64,000 nucleotides of DNA from Rhabditophanes sp. KR3021. Lineage: Eukaryota; Nematoda; Chromadorea; Rhabditida; Alloionematidae. The stretch lies in the NCBI GenBank assembly GCA_963281155.1, contig CAUJLY010000001.1, positions 3,348,001 through 3,412,000 of the forward strand, written 5' to 3'. How positions within the stretch are numbered: the first letter of the stretch is position 1; every line of letters begins with the position of its first letter. Below, piece by piece: positions 36,530 to 48,079 of the stretch. The position numbers and the translations under genes are program-made. The notes below the pieces were generated by a model. The model ran no database searches and was not told where the DNA came from. It worked only from the letters and a program-made list of their open reading frames with translations.

Positions 36530-37722
36530 TTATTTTCTCAAGGAAGCTTCTGTACAATTTCTAAACAGATGGAATGAGATCTCCATAGCATTTGATATTT
36601 CCATCACAGCTTCTTCATTTCCGTTCTTGTAGTTTGGTGAAGTGAATAGAGTAATTAGTTTTGCGTTATCGAAGAACTCAAATCCATGTTGCACTACTTG
36701 ATGACCTCTAACGATCATAGAAAGATTGTGTCTTTCCAAAAATTCATCAAGAGCCTCTCATTAGAGCATCCCAGCACCACGCGGAGAATTAGCGTACTTT
36801 CCATTTCCAGTACCATCTATGCATCGGAGATCACCGTTCCCGGGATCAGACCATAGTAAATCGGCTACTGACCCGGTCAGTGATACTTCGCAAGGTCTCG
36901 GGATGTCAAATAATTCATTCAAATGTGTAATGGCATTAGTAATTCCCCCATGCATACAGAGAATCCGTCCTCCAATTCTAACTGCTAAAGGCATGCAATT
37001 AAAGACATTTAGGAAATCCATGTAAAGTTTCTGATCGTACCGCCTGACAACTTCAGCATGAAAACCATAGTGCATTGTCACTGGTTGTGACTCATGATTT
37101 CCTCTGATCAAGAAATAGTTGCTTGGATGTCTCACCTAAAACAATATTGAGATCAAGACATATGTGTTAAATTTGCCTTTAAAGCTAGTAAAAGTACTAT
37201 GCACTCAAGCGAGTAATTTCCTCTATCCAGATAATCACCCAAAAAATCATCTTGTGCTTTGGGCTTGTATTGGAGACTCCTAGCTTCATGAAGATTGGAA
37301 TTGGCCGTGAATACCACCGAGCACAAATGCAGCTCTAAAACAAATTAATTAAGAAATATTTTATACAACACTTACGGTTCCACGTCAATCATTGTATTGG
37401 CAAAAAGAAAACTCTCTCTTGCTCTCAGACATAGCGTTTCCAAATCATCTCTACTAAACAAAAGTGCTGCATTTCCAGGAGTCCAATCAATTAATAATTT
37501 TCTAATTACTGAAGCCAAATCTAGTTGAATTGACACGGCCTCTTGTGGAAGTTGTTTGGCAGTAGCCTGGGAAATAGGAGAAATATGGGAAGGTGGATCA
37601 TTACCTCCTCTAGTTTGTTTTCTTAATTCTGAGTTGACCGATTGATAACTACTTGGGAGCCGTTCAGATTTCTCGCAAATCTCAATCGACGCCGGAAATC
37701 GTTTCTTTGAAGTTGGGTGCAT
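36530..37722 (-). pseudogene. PP1-like Ser/Thr phosphatase pseudogene
   Basis: Exon-like blocks 37376-37722, 37177-37334, and 36761-37135 continuing to 36530 follow the PP1 catalytic fold. The N-terminal helix region reads IRKLLIDW..LCLRARESFL. After it come GGIHGQF (GDIHGQ expected, metal-binding Asp lost), FLGDYLDRG, LIRGNHES, LCMHGGI and DLLWSDPGNGD, then SPRGAGML. In the same frame come TAA TGA, followed by EALDEFLERHNLSMIVRGHQVV and ITLFTSPNY. A one-base surplus after GQF near 37298 also breaks the frame. The second intron would need a GC donor (AAG|GCAAAT). A 75-residue unrelated N-terminal extension is present. Lost Asp, frameshift and double stop together indicate a pseudogene of a divergent PP1-like gene. 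Confidence 0.8.
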
Positions 37723-37839
37723 GGCGTAAAAAATAATAAAACAATCTCATTTTCTAATTATAAAACATTTTTATTTTGAAAATTTGGATAAATAATATGG
37801 AAAGTTAATGAAATATTTAAATTTACATTCAGTAATATT

Positions 37840-38290
37840 TTATTTGGAATTTACAGCTGAAAGGTTTATTTTGGGGACGACCTGTGGATTTTCGATATAA
37901 TAAACAGAAGGTAAATTCTTGATTTTACGAGGATCTCTTATAATATGTTTCGACACTCGAACTGCTTCTTGGAACCTTTTAAAACCAGGGGAATGTCTTT
38001 TACGTTCTCCCATTTTGCTGCATTGACTTAACATTCCTTCGAAGCAGTTAAAAAAGCTCTAAAGAAAATAAAAATAACAAATACCTAGAAAAGTAACTTA
38101 CATTACAGGGACAAACTCCCCTGCAGAACTTCAACAAAAGTAATGGTAAAATAGCCAAAAAAGTGAGAAAAGCGAGACAAACACAAATTGTCACCCAAAT
38201 CCACAAATCATCCATCCCATTTCTGGCATCCCCGTTCCATTTATTTCTCCAAGCCCATGGATCTTTAGGATCATTTATGTCAATGTACAT
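37840..38290 (-). CDS. Small single-pass membrane protein
   Basis: Two exons (38102-38290, 37840-38058; 43-bp intron, phase 0) give 135 aa. A Trp-rich N-terminus (DPWAWRNKWNG..DDLWIW) leads into one TM segment (VTICVCLAFLTFLAILPLLLL), then a Cys cluster (CRGVCPCN..CFEG..SQC) suited to palmitoylation, and a basic tail ending in an AVNSK C-terminus. No signal peptide before the TM. No family recognised. Confidence 0.6.
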
Positions 38291-38566
38291 TATATGTTGG
38301 TTGGCCGTTTGTATTTACGTAGTGGTGTAACTTATTCAATATAACGAACCAAGACTAAAGCCAAAAGAGTAGCTATATGTATGGATGGCAAAAGGCTTTT
38401 AAACCGTTATACATGAACATTTGAGGTCACGACTATTGAACCAAAATATCCGCCCTACTTTGCATGTAAATATACACACTCTCAAAATGGGCACTTTGTC
38501 ATGAGGCACAGCACAGTCTCTTGTACCTGTGGTCATGCCTATTTTTAGGCACTGCAACTACATCTG
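38291..38566. other. Upstream flank of the small membrane protein
   Basis: No gene supported. Slightly GC-richer than its surroundings around 38440-38560. Confidence 0.3.
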
Positions 38567-38699
38567 AATACAGCCAAATAATTCAAATACAGCCAAATAA
38601 TTCAAATACAGCCAAATAATTCAAATACAGCCAAATAATCCGAATACAGCCAAATAATCCAAATACAGCCAAATAATTGGAATACAGCTAATACATATT
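38567..38699. repeat. 19-bp tandem repeat, about seven copies
   Basis: Units of the form AATACAGCCAAATAATTCA recur every 19 bp from about 38567 to 38690, with one- or two-base variants (AATCC, AATTGG) in the last copies. A simple minisatellite with no coding frame. Confidence 0.9.
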
Positions 38700-39585
38700 C
38701 CATTCACTTCAATAATTACATTTCTTTCCCAATTATTCCAGTATATGTAATTTATTGTCAAGTTATAATAATTGCATATATTTATTTTAATTTATTGTTA
38801 TTTCGGATAAAAGGAATGAAACCATATGTTTTGGATTTATTTACAATTTAAGAATACATCATTTCAAATACTCTTTTCAATAAAGGCAAATGAATTTATC
38901 CAGACATATAAATACTTAGTAGAAGTTGTTTATACTTTCAGTACATGTCCATTAATTTGTTTAGTCGATTGCTTTTTTAGAAAAAACCTTTTTTATTATC
39001 AAACATAAAATATTTTATTTAATAGAGAGATTGGCAGAAAGCTAGCAACAAATAAGAAAAGATATATAAAAAAAGATTTTTGAGAGATCAATTGAATAAA
39101 CAGCTGGAGATGTGTAGGATTATATTTTTCATTTATTACGGTAAAGATTAGGTTAAATATGAGCAGACTAAAAATTATGTATAAGTAGACTAGAAATCAT
39201 GTATGTGTAGACTAGAAAAAATGAAAGATCGAAGAGTGACGTTAACAATATTTAGTCGTAATATTGAGTGGTATTAAAGATTTGTTTATAATTTCAATAA
39301 TAAAAAGAGACTTCTAAAGAGTATACATGTTTGTGAAGTAAATATAATATATAAAAGTGGAATGATTCTAAGGTGTATGATGATGAAAAAGTATTCCTAA
39401 CCAGCTTCAATTATAATAATAAAATACATAGTATCGAAAATAAAATAGGTTTTAATATTTGGCAAGATATAAATATCCTCGTAATTGCTAAGACATGATT
39501 TGTCTTTTTAAAATATATAAATAACAGAAAACAAAAGCAGGGGGTTATGTACAGAGGATCTTTTTGAGGACGAAAACTTCTCGAG
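38700..39585. other. Intergenic
   Basis: AT-rich with short runs of near-repeats at 39160-39220 (AGACTAGAAA-type). Probably includes the BMP gene's 3' UTR on its right. Confidence 0.35.
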
Positions 39586-42409
39586 TTAATGACAGCCACA
39601 GCTTTCTACAATCATTTCGGCGTAATTCTTGATAACAACTTGTTTGTTTGCATCTACATATAGGATTTGAAGTGATGATAGTTGCTGAGGTATGCAACAT
39701 GGTGCCGGGACAGATGAGGGGTTTATGGAGTGAATAAGTGACTGAACTATAGCATGGTTAGTTACATTAAGCTTGGAGGTAGATGTGTTAGGACAGATTC
39801 CACGGCATTGGAATGCATTGTATATTTCTGAAATTACAACAATTATTTCCAGTTAACTAGATATTTGTTAGTTAATTATTATTTATCGAATTATTAAATA
39901 TCAATATTAAGCCGATTAAATTACCTGGAGCCAATATCCAATCATTCCAATGTAATTCTTTAAAATCCACCATCAAATCTTCCCGATGACACAGCGTTTT
40001 TCTACCCATCTTCTTATGGTTATGTTTCCTTTTTGCGGATTTTAAATCTCTAGCCTCACCACCATTATTATCATTTGATCTTTTCCTTTAATTTGTTTTA
40101 AATGATTAATGATTGTTTTAGGAATTTAAATTATGTTTATTCATGACATTTTCATTAATTGAGAGTCAAATCGTTCTAGTTTTGACTCTTCACTTAAATG
40201 CTCATTCTACTTGCCCTTTTTTATATGTTTTATACATTGCGCTTCAATAAAGTTAATTTAAAGTTTACCATCATTTTCTTGCGAAACTTTATTTATTATC
40301 ATTTTTATTATGTATATTTTACAATGTTTTAAAGTCTAAACCACCGAAGATGCTTTATACTACTACTTTGGTTAAGATAATGTTACTTCAAAATTTACTT
40401 ATAACATCCTTCAAATATGTGTTGTTATCTCATTCTTCAAAGTATAAAGGCTACACAACTGAAATGTTGGTTAAGGGACTATTCGCAAAAGTCCCAAAAT
40501 CAAAGTATGGGAGTATGGAGAACGTTTATGGTTTGCATATTCCAGAGGATTGTACTCTGCATGTTCCTAATGAAAATCAATTTATGCTGGGGTCATAGAA
40601 AGGAAGAAGAGCGGTGAATTAGCAAGATTCGTAGCTCATTCAACTGAGTATTCTACAGAGTACAGAGGTTTGACTATTATCTCCTAAAATAATAAAAATG
40701 AAGAAGGTATTCGAAGTTAAAAGTAACGTCGACCTCAAGTGACTAGAATTCACTTGTGATGGGTGTACATATGATTTTTTGCCTAAGAAAGAATTGAATG
40801 AACATAAGAATAATGGTAATTCGTTTGAAATTTCCTGCAACTGGTGTCATGGAGTTCAGTCCAGTCGTGAAAGATTGTAAAAGCACTATCAAGAAGGAGT
40901 ATGCGAAGAATTATTTAAAGAAGTTCAAAGATTATAAGCATTAGATACTCTAATTGAAATCTGGCCAGACATCAACCAGCTTGATTCTCAAACTCTTGCC
41001 TGTGTGTATCTTTTCTGGACCCAATAAAGAACAACAAGCCTCTGGACAAATGGACGAGTTGATCAAAGCCGTCTATTATGTGGGCGAATCTGCACCTAAT
41101 CCAGAAAAGCTACATCTTTACGAAAGAATGAGTGATCACTTTTCCAGATACAACCTACATGTTAAAGGTAATCATGTTCGTCCCAAGAAGGAAGAACGGA
41201 TGAAGGAGATCAATGAGACCAAGAAGGAAGATGGTTCTATGTTCAAAACTATTGTTGTGAAGGTACCTACACGAGAATTGGCAGAGAACTTAGAGTGCGT
41301 ATTGACTGAGTACTTTGGAAGCCAAGAATGTGGATAATGCACGATCGAGTAAGTTTACAAACTTTCTCCTGAAAATGCCGAAGTTATTGGTCAACTTTTG
41401 ACAGAAAAAATGTTTAGACTGAAAGATGTTATCACTACTAAACTTTGGTCTACTTATTTTATTGGTTATTAAATATATTTTGTGCTTTAAATTTTTACTC
41501 ACCTTCTAGTGGTTCGTTGTTCTTCGCTTCTCCCATAATCTTTTTTAGATGATTTGTCTAATGGTGGAGTATTCTCTAGAAAGATAATCAGACCTATATC
41601 GTCACTTGTTAGGACAGGCAAACGCCACCCATTCGTGCCATTTCCATCTCCTTGGTGATCAAGTTTCAGTGTTAGCGTCAACATCTGAAATATGAACCGT
41701 AAATATTTATCATCAAAGTATTTATGATATTTAAATAGTTGTGATAAAGATCTTTTTAAATATTCAGAAGTATTAACATTCTTGTGATTAAGGATACACG
41801 TTGTCTCAATCAACATTTTTAAATAAAAACTTACATTCATGGCTTTTTCACGAGACAACGGCACGGAACTTATGTCAATATCTTGCCATCCATTGTGGTT
41901 TTCAGTTAACATCACCTCAATCTCTTCTTGATCTCTTGATGCCACAACTAAACGACCAGGCTTTAATCTTGATGTGTTCACTTTCAAATGAACATGTATT
42001 ATATGTTCTGAAGGGGATAGTATTATATCATAATTGATAATCCATTTGCTGTTCTCAATGCTTATCTAAAAATTACATAAGATTAGACGAAAATGAACAG
42101 AATAGACAAAACAACACAAAGTTATATCAAATTGTAATAACAAACCTTGGTTGGTGAAATATGTTTCAATACATCAAATTCGCCATCTTCATTGTCATAG
42201 TAAATATCCCACAAATAGTCAGGCACTGAATTATGACTGAAGCCATCTTTGGGTCGGTCTTTCTTTTCATCTAAGCCGAAGGTTTGTAGGAAAGCATCTT
42301 TTATAACACTAATTTGTTCACTTTTTGACAATTGCAGATTTGTTGTTCCACATACCAATAAACAATGTACTGCTAAAACTATGAAACTTGTTGAAGGTGT
42401 TTTTCTCAT
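39586..42409 (-). CDS. BMP2/4 (Dpp)-type TGF-beta ligand precursor
   Basis: Five exons (42146-42409, 41835-42065, 41503-41684, 39925-40085, 39586-39827) join in phase to 359 aa. Signal peptide SFIVLAVHCLLVCGT; propeptide with IVLAVH.., HLKVNTSRLKPGRLVV and LIIFLENTPP. A furin site RRKR|S is assembled across the 1.4-kb intron (..TTR + R-KRS). The mature domain carries the seven-Cys knot: LCHRED, DFKELHWNDWILAP, FQCRGICP, TNHAIVQSLIHSINPSSVP, APCCIPQQLS, QVVIKNYAEMIVESCGCH. The TNHAIVQ and VVIKNY..M.VE.CGC blocks point to the BMP2/4/Dpp class. Secreted dimeric morphogen acting through type I/II Ser/Thr kinase receptors. The three-block propeptide is short and divergent, as is common. Confidence 0.93.
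40350..41472 (+). pseudogene. Degenerate zinc-finger (possibly GIY-YIG) ORF nested in BMP intron
   Basis: Intronless plus-strand text lies wholly within the largest BMP intron. Open pieces: 40350-40598 (..LFAKVPKSKYGSMENVYGLH..), a frameshifted continuation (ERKKSGELARFVAHSTEYS), and a piece from about 40697 with two C2H2-like units (FTCDGCTYDFLPKKELNEHK, SCNWCHGVQSSRERL.KHY). That piece is interrupted by in-frame TGA and TAA. Then 40954-41337 (AVYYVGESAPNPEKLHLYERMSDHF) and an end interrupted by stops. The YYVGES..P..HL block vaguely recalls GIY-YIG nucleases, but I would not rely on it. Several stops and shifts mark it as dead, perhaps a retrocopy or mobile-element gene. Confidence 0.55.
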
Positions 42410-42847
42410 TTAGAAATGATTAATATAGGGTGTTGCGTTTGTGTGTATTTGATTAGATGATGTGTAAGGGAAATAATTGTTGATTACTGTATGATTTATA
42501 ACCAAAATAAGATCTTCTAATATTCTAGTATCTTCTTAATATAGATTTTCCTTGATGAAGGATAGTCTTGTTAACGCATATCAGCAACAAACCAACTTCT
42601 ACCACTTTATAATTTTATTTGAATGTGTATAAGATATCTCAGTATATTTTGGCTCAATTTTTGAATGCTTTCAATACTTTTATACTTTATACGTTGATCA
42701 AGATTAATATCTTCAACTTGGCTAACTTGTCTTTCTGTGTGTTAACTTTTGCGCCTTTCTTATAGTGTCTTATTCCTTTGGCGTGATTGGAGTGACTGCA
42801 CTCGATTGTCGTCTAAAATATTGAATTAAAAATGTGTAGAGGGCAAA

Positions 42848-42910
42848 TGTATATTTATAATTGTACATTTATAATTGTACATTTATAATTGTACGTTTGT
42901 AATTGTGCAT
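42848..42910. repeat. 14-bp tandem repeat
   Basis: About four copies of TTGTACATTTATAA-type units, the last ones diverged (GTTTGTAA, GTGCATTT). Confidence 0.85.
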
Positions 42911-44814
42911 TTATTGTACAATAAACTACATCATCATGACAAATCTCTATGCCGACAAACTATTTGACAAAGTATTTAAACAAAAAACATAGATAAATTG
43001 AAATAATAGTATTTAGTGAGATAGTTGCAATTTTATACAACAAGAAAACAATAAAACATTTAAATGGCGGCTCTTCAAAACTTTTATTAATCGAGAAAAT
43101 GTTACGATGAACGGTAAAAAATGAATATATTACGAGTATACAAGGCACAAATAGAAAGAGTAGTTAAAAAATGTGTGTATTTTATTTGTTATTTCTAATT
43201 ATATGATATGTTACATTTAGGGCAATTTTTATGAAGGCCAATTTGTATTTTAAAAATCGGACATATTAACGTCATCGGTTCCTCGTTTGAAAGTTGTAAA
43301 AAGGAAGGCGTCGGTGTCGCCATGATGGTACTAAAAAATGAAACACATATCATAGATAGATTTGTTGCCCTTCAAATGATGCTACCAAAATAAGTCTTTT
43401 ATACTGACCAGGGCCACATAAATAATCAAGACTTTCTCAAAAAAGGCTCTAGTAGTGTTGTAGGAATGTTGGAAGTTCTAGGCCCGTGTGTGATTTGTAT
43501 GATTAGTGTCGCCCTTGCGCACTCCTTTTACAAATGAATCCCGAGGGATAAGTAGTCTAGAAAATCAAATAATCATACTTTCCAATATATAGTGTATGTA
43601 AAAAATTTTGTTGTTCGAATCACAACATTGGGGACGGCTTGTCTTCTCTCGGTAAAGACAGCCGCACAAACAAGAATGTCTTGGTGAAGAAGAATAAAAA
43701 AGACGTTAGGTTCGGTAAGATGAAAGATTGCATGTTTTGATTGGAATGGTGAATTAGCTGATCTGTATCTTCTCACCTTACAACCGAGATACACAACTAA
43801 TCACTTTACCATCGTGAAAATAGTGTGTCTTAAGAATTGTAACAAATAAAACCATTTAAATTATGTATGACATGGATGTCATGGATATGATGTATATTCA
43901 TTCAGCAAAATGACATTTAATTTGAATATAATTGAAAGTAATTGAAAACTATTTCGATTGTCGTTTTAGTATAAATAAATATACGGGTCAAAAAATGCTA
44001 GGTGGATAAAAGTGAAGTAAGATGATAACACCTCTTTTATTAAACAACATACAGATAGGAGCACGTGTATTAATCCGAGTGAAATCTAACAAAATTAATG
44101 ACCACAGTGGCTGGTGGTTTTATATTAAAGAACAAAAGTGAAATTAAGACACAAAAATATAGCTATCAATATTGTTTAACAAAAATTAAATAAAAAATGT
44201 TCTTTTAATATAAGTTTAAGAAGAGGCAATCCGAGGAGTAGCACTTTTTATATACACTATTAGATAATATACGTTTATTTAGTTTATCTCATGATAGATG
44301 ATACGCCAGTAAAAAAGGTTCTTTCTTGCGTATTGATCAAGCATGACCAACCAGAATAAGCAAAAGAGGAACACATTTTATTTGAAACATTATTTGGTAG
44401 CATACATAAAATGTAATATTATATGCACCTAAAGAACGGCAATTACTTGTAATGATAGTTGGGAAAAAATGCAACATGACTTTTAAAATTTGTCAAAGGT
44501 CAAAAAAAGTACCTTTAGCTGTGCACAGTGAATGAACTTGAGCAAAGAAATATCTTTATTAAAAATATCTAATAACTTATAATAAATATTTACCAAATAT
44601 TTATTCAATTTATTAATAGATTATTTAATTTATTGTTGATAAATAAAATATTACAAAGGTTATGGAGTAAATTAAATAAATGAAGATTATTATATTGGGA
44701 ACATCATATAATAGAAAGATGTACAGTATAGAGTAAAACAGAAGCATATTATGATTACAAATAATGAGGCATTGTTTATTACAAATTACAATTAGAAGTT
44801 ATTAATTATAAATA

Positions 44815-44890
44815 CAAATTAGAGTTATCAATTGCGAATTAAAAGGTATCATTTGCAAATTAAAGGTATCAATTGCAAATTATAAATACA
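44815..44890. repeat. Short imperfect direct repeats
   Basis: About three imperfect copies of a roughly 22-bp unit around GGTATCAATTGCAAATTA. Confidence 0.6.
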
Positions 44891-45830
44891 AAAAATGGCT
44901 GTGAAATAAAAGAAATTAAACAATCCAAAAGTCGTTGAAACAATTTCTCTGTGGAAACGTTTGCTGGTTATTACTTATGATTTAGTTATTATTAAAAAAT
45001 CAACATTCCATTGTTTCTAAATGACTTTCGCACACACAAAATTACGTTTCACAACCATCTTTTGGTTAAAATAATGAAAGAGCCCCTACGCAAAATTACT
45101 TATTCAGAATGAAGAAGAAACGACGATACATCTTCTTTGATTCTTCTTACTAAATTCATTATTTCGGGTGAAGCCTTCGACATTTGTTGACTGTCTTGTC
45201 CAATATATATTTACTTGCCGAATTACAAAAGTTGTAAGCCGATTTTGATTTGCGATTATGTATTACCTTTTTATTTCAAGTAACTTGTCATGCCTAAAAT
45301 CGTTTTCTTTACTAGTTCATATGCTACCTTACTAAAGATTTAATGGTTTACGTAGGTGGCCAGGTAACCTACCCTATCTATTTTCTTCCACCGATATAAA
45401 TGAGTTTGATGGAAGCTTTATGTTTATGAATGAAGTTGATTAAATTAGATATTCTTGCAAATCATATTGATTTAAGATGTAATAAACAAAAAGGTTATTG
45501 CAAAATACACATTACATGGTACGGTAAAAAAGTTCTTTATTGGATTCAAAGATCTGTTTTATTACCTCAATAACTGTTTTCTTACTACCTCAAGATCTTT
45601 TTCTTACTACCTAAAAATATGTTCTGCTGCTGCCCATTTGGTACCTAATTATTTATGTGCGGCTATTAATGATTGGACCTAGTTAATATTTAATTGCGTC
45701 GAGACCTGGTACATCATTTTCACCATGACAACCATAATATGCCTTTAATATGTATTGCAAAAGTCACCTTATTTAGTATTGGTCTGACCCAATTTAGGCT
45801 TTTTCTTTCAATATCCTTTATTTTGGTGAG

Positions 45831-46868
45831 ATGGAACGTAACGATGCACTCAATTTAATATGCCATCATTATCGTCTGCTCACACAAATTAAGCCTAAAG
45901 TGGATTGTTCTACGCCAGTTTCATACTATTCCAGCCCCAAGTCTATTCATTACGTACCCTTTGCGTTAAGAAAAAGCAGTAGTTTATCTAATTTGGCTAG
46001 ACCTAAAAATGGAATAGATAACAGGTCCAAGAAGAAAGGACGAGACGCCTTGGACGACTTTGTACTTACCACTAATATTCCCAAAATAACAGCTGAATAT
46101 CGTCTTAATTCATTCAACCTACTTGCCAGGCGAAATTATTTGGTCAAGGAATCGAGAGAACAAACTCACAGATCAAATCCAATAAACAGTGTTAATAAAC
46201 TAAGATTGACTGATTTAAAGAACCTTAAATTGACTGAAACCAACAACTACAAAAGAGAATCTAATAGCATAAATATTAGAAATACTCAAACTAATCAAAT
46301 TAGTCAAACTAGTCAAAATAGACAAAATGAAGCAAATGTTAACAGTGAAGCCATACTATCAAAAATAAACAGAATCAAAACGGCTAGAAACATTTATGAT
46401 AAATTTAAGGAAGACTGTCTAAATTCTATTTTAGAAAAGAATACTTTTTCAGATCGTATGATTTTGCTAGCTATTAATGAAGCCATGGAACAGAACGTTC
46501 AGATATTATCTTCGGCAGATATGGATAATGTGTTTAAGGAAATATGTTCGGAATTAGGGGTTAATAGTGATTTAATAGTAAAGGGAGACGCTAAAAACCA
46601 TGTGTATTTGCCACAAAAACCACCAAGATCGAGTGGATCATCCTCGTCAAAATCATCTGGCATCAGTTCATCTTCCTCATCTGCATCAAATAGACAACTT
46701 AAATTAAGGTCATCCTCATCATCTGGATCTAAACAAAGCGACAAAGTTGATAGATTTGTAAAAATAGCGAAATCTGTTTCTGACCTATCATCTCTTTCCT
46801 CAATCCACTCTGAGGAAGAAGATTCTAAATCAAGCGATTCTTCCTCAGAATCGTCATCCTCATCATAA
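45831..46868 (+). CDS. SPATA7: SPATA7-like ciliary protein
   Basis: Single exon, 345 aa. Two blocks follow vertebrate SPATA7. Near the N-terminus, HHYRLLTQIKPKVDCSTPVS is followed by a SSPKSIHY segment (SPATA7 has H..KI..AK..VDCS.PVS...SIKY). In the middle lies FKEDCLNSIL..FSDRMILLAI..AMEQN..IL....M..VFKEICSELG (SPATA7 has F.EDV...IL..G.FS.R.L...F..HI.QN...L....M...L..L...LG). The order matches. SPATA7 works at the photoreceptor connecting cilium and ciliary transition zone with RPGRIP1. The C-terminal 90 residues are a Ser-rich, acidic low-complexity tail. Shorter than human SPATA7 (about 600 aa). Unusually long intronless frame for this window. Confidence 0.72.
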   Translation: MERNDALNLICHHYRLLTQIKPKVDCSTPVSYYSSPKSIHYVPFALRKSSSLSNLARPKNGIDNRSKKKGRDALDDFVLTTNIPKITAEYRLNSFNLLARRNYLVKESREQTHRSNPINSVNKLRLTDLKNLKLTETNNYKRESNSINIRNTQTNQISQTSQNRQNEANVNSEAILSKINRIKTARNIYDKFKEDCLNSILEKNTFSDRMILLAINEAMEQNVQILSSADMDNVFKEICSELGVNSDLIVKGDAKNHVYLPQKPPRSSGSSSSKSSGISSSSSSASNRQLKLRSSSSSGSKQSDKVDRFVKIAKSVSDLSSLSSIHSEEEDSKSSDSSSESSSSS

Positions 46869-47237
46869 TCACTGTTTTTCAAACATACTACAATAATGCA
46901 TAAATATTTACTCTCCATTTATTATTAAACATTTTTATATTTCCTATCTTCCATAAAAGTTAATGTCCAAATAAATACATCCATCACAATATAGAATAAA
47001 TTTTGTCTTAATCCACCAACAAACAAATAATCTTTTGCCAACACAGGCCCATTAATTCTTCTTATTATTACAGCCAAAAACAAATGAATGGAATGTTGAA
47101 GAGTTCTTGAGGCCTAGATTAAATAAAGTGAAGGAAACATTAAAGTATACTTATTTGTGCCAGAAAGATAAACCAGTTTAGACTTCTATTTTACAAAACT
47201 TATCTTCCGTTATTTCCTTTTTTTATATCAAAAAACA
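46869..47237. other. Intergenic
   Basis: 370-bp spacer between the SPATA7-like and LAMP-like genes, both on plus; a T-rich tract directly precedes the next ATG. Confidence 0.35.
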
Positions 47238-48079
47238 ATGTCCAAAAATACTTTTATTTTGATTGCTATCATTTTGTTTACAATTTTTGGTTCTTATGTA
47301 AACAGTCAGTGGGATGACTTTGAATCTTTTCAAGATCCGTTAAATAATGAGTTCGGTCTGCTACCTGTAAACACATCTGATGTTTGTTTGTCTTTGAAAT
47401 TTAAATTGCAACTCATAAATTTCAACCTTAACGACACCGATGTTCATGTTGAGGTTCCTTCATTTTCTTCATCAACCATTAAATTGACTGGATTTTGTGC
47501 TAAAAAGAATGAACATCAAAAGGCTTCTGAGCTAAAAGCCAATTGGAAACAGAATGATCGTAAAAAGTCGTTGCATTTCATGTTTGTATCCGACACTACA
47601 GATGCCAGATCAGGGGATGAGCTTCGATGGAGACTTAAGAATGTCATTTACACCGAAAAACATCACGATAATTCAATTACATTCGAATCAAGAAACAATT
47701 CCTTTATGATAAGTTCACCCCTCCGTTCCCGTTACATTTGCAAAGACCGTTTGAATGTGACTCTAAAGCATGAAAGCTATAAAGACATAATCGTCCAATT
47801 ACTTCCGGAAACAGAGATGTTGCCATTTTATGGAGAAAAAGGATATGGAAGCAATAGTAAGTATCAAAATAACCAAATATAAGTATTTATACATATAATG
47901 TTTCTTACTTTTTAGTCTACGTTTGTGAAAGGACGCGGAAAAAGACTTTATCTGAAGCTTTCCAGAGCAAGATGACCATAATGTCTGGTATTGTCTTGGC
48001 AGTTTCATCTGTTGCTGTCATCATTGGGCATTCCCTAAGAAGGACGTTTTTTGTGCCAGCTGCAAAGCAACAACACTAG
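47238..48079 (+). CDS. LAMP-like type I membrane glycoprotein
   Basis: Two exons (47238-47856, 47916-48079; 59-bp intron with GTAAGT) give 260 aa. Signal peptide (TFILIAIILFTIFGSYVNSQ), a lumenal domain with four Cys in LAMP spacing (VCLSLKFKLQL, TGFCAKK, SRYICKD, YVCERTR) and several N-x-S/T sites, then a TM (MSGIVLAVSSVAVIIG) and a short basic tail. The fold of one LAMP lumenal domain is a reasonable reading. The tail RRTFFVPAAKQQH lacks the lysosomal GYxx-hydrophobic sorting motif of LAMP1/2, so its destination may differ. Confidence 0.65.

Larger units (their letters stand above)
42410..45830. other. 3.4-kb non-coding stretch
   Basis: Holds the BMP 5' flank and small repeats (listed separately at 42848 and 44815), but no exon I can support. 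A few open frames of 60-70 codons have no coding character. Distal regulation of the BMP gene could lie here; that is inference only. Confidence 0.45.

Noticed and set aside
38567..38699. CRISPR-like array
   Set aside because: The 19-bp units are head-to-tail without spacers, and the genome is eukaryotic.
43573..43794. Possible tRNA (GTTCGAATC near 43613) and a 73-codon minus frame
   Set aside because: No acceptor or anticodon stems can be formed, and the frame has no coding character.
46499..46918. Minus-strand 139-codon Asp/Glu-rich frame
   Set aside because: It is the antisense shadow of the Ser codons (TCA/TCC/TCT) of the SPATA7-like tail.
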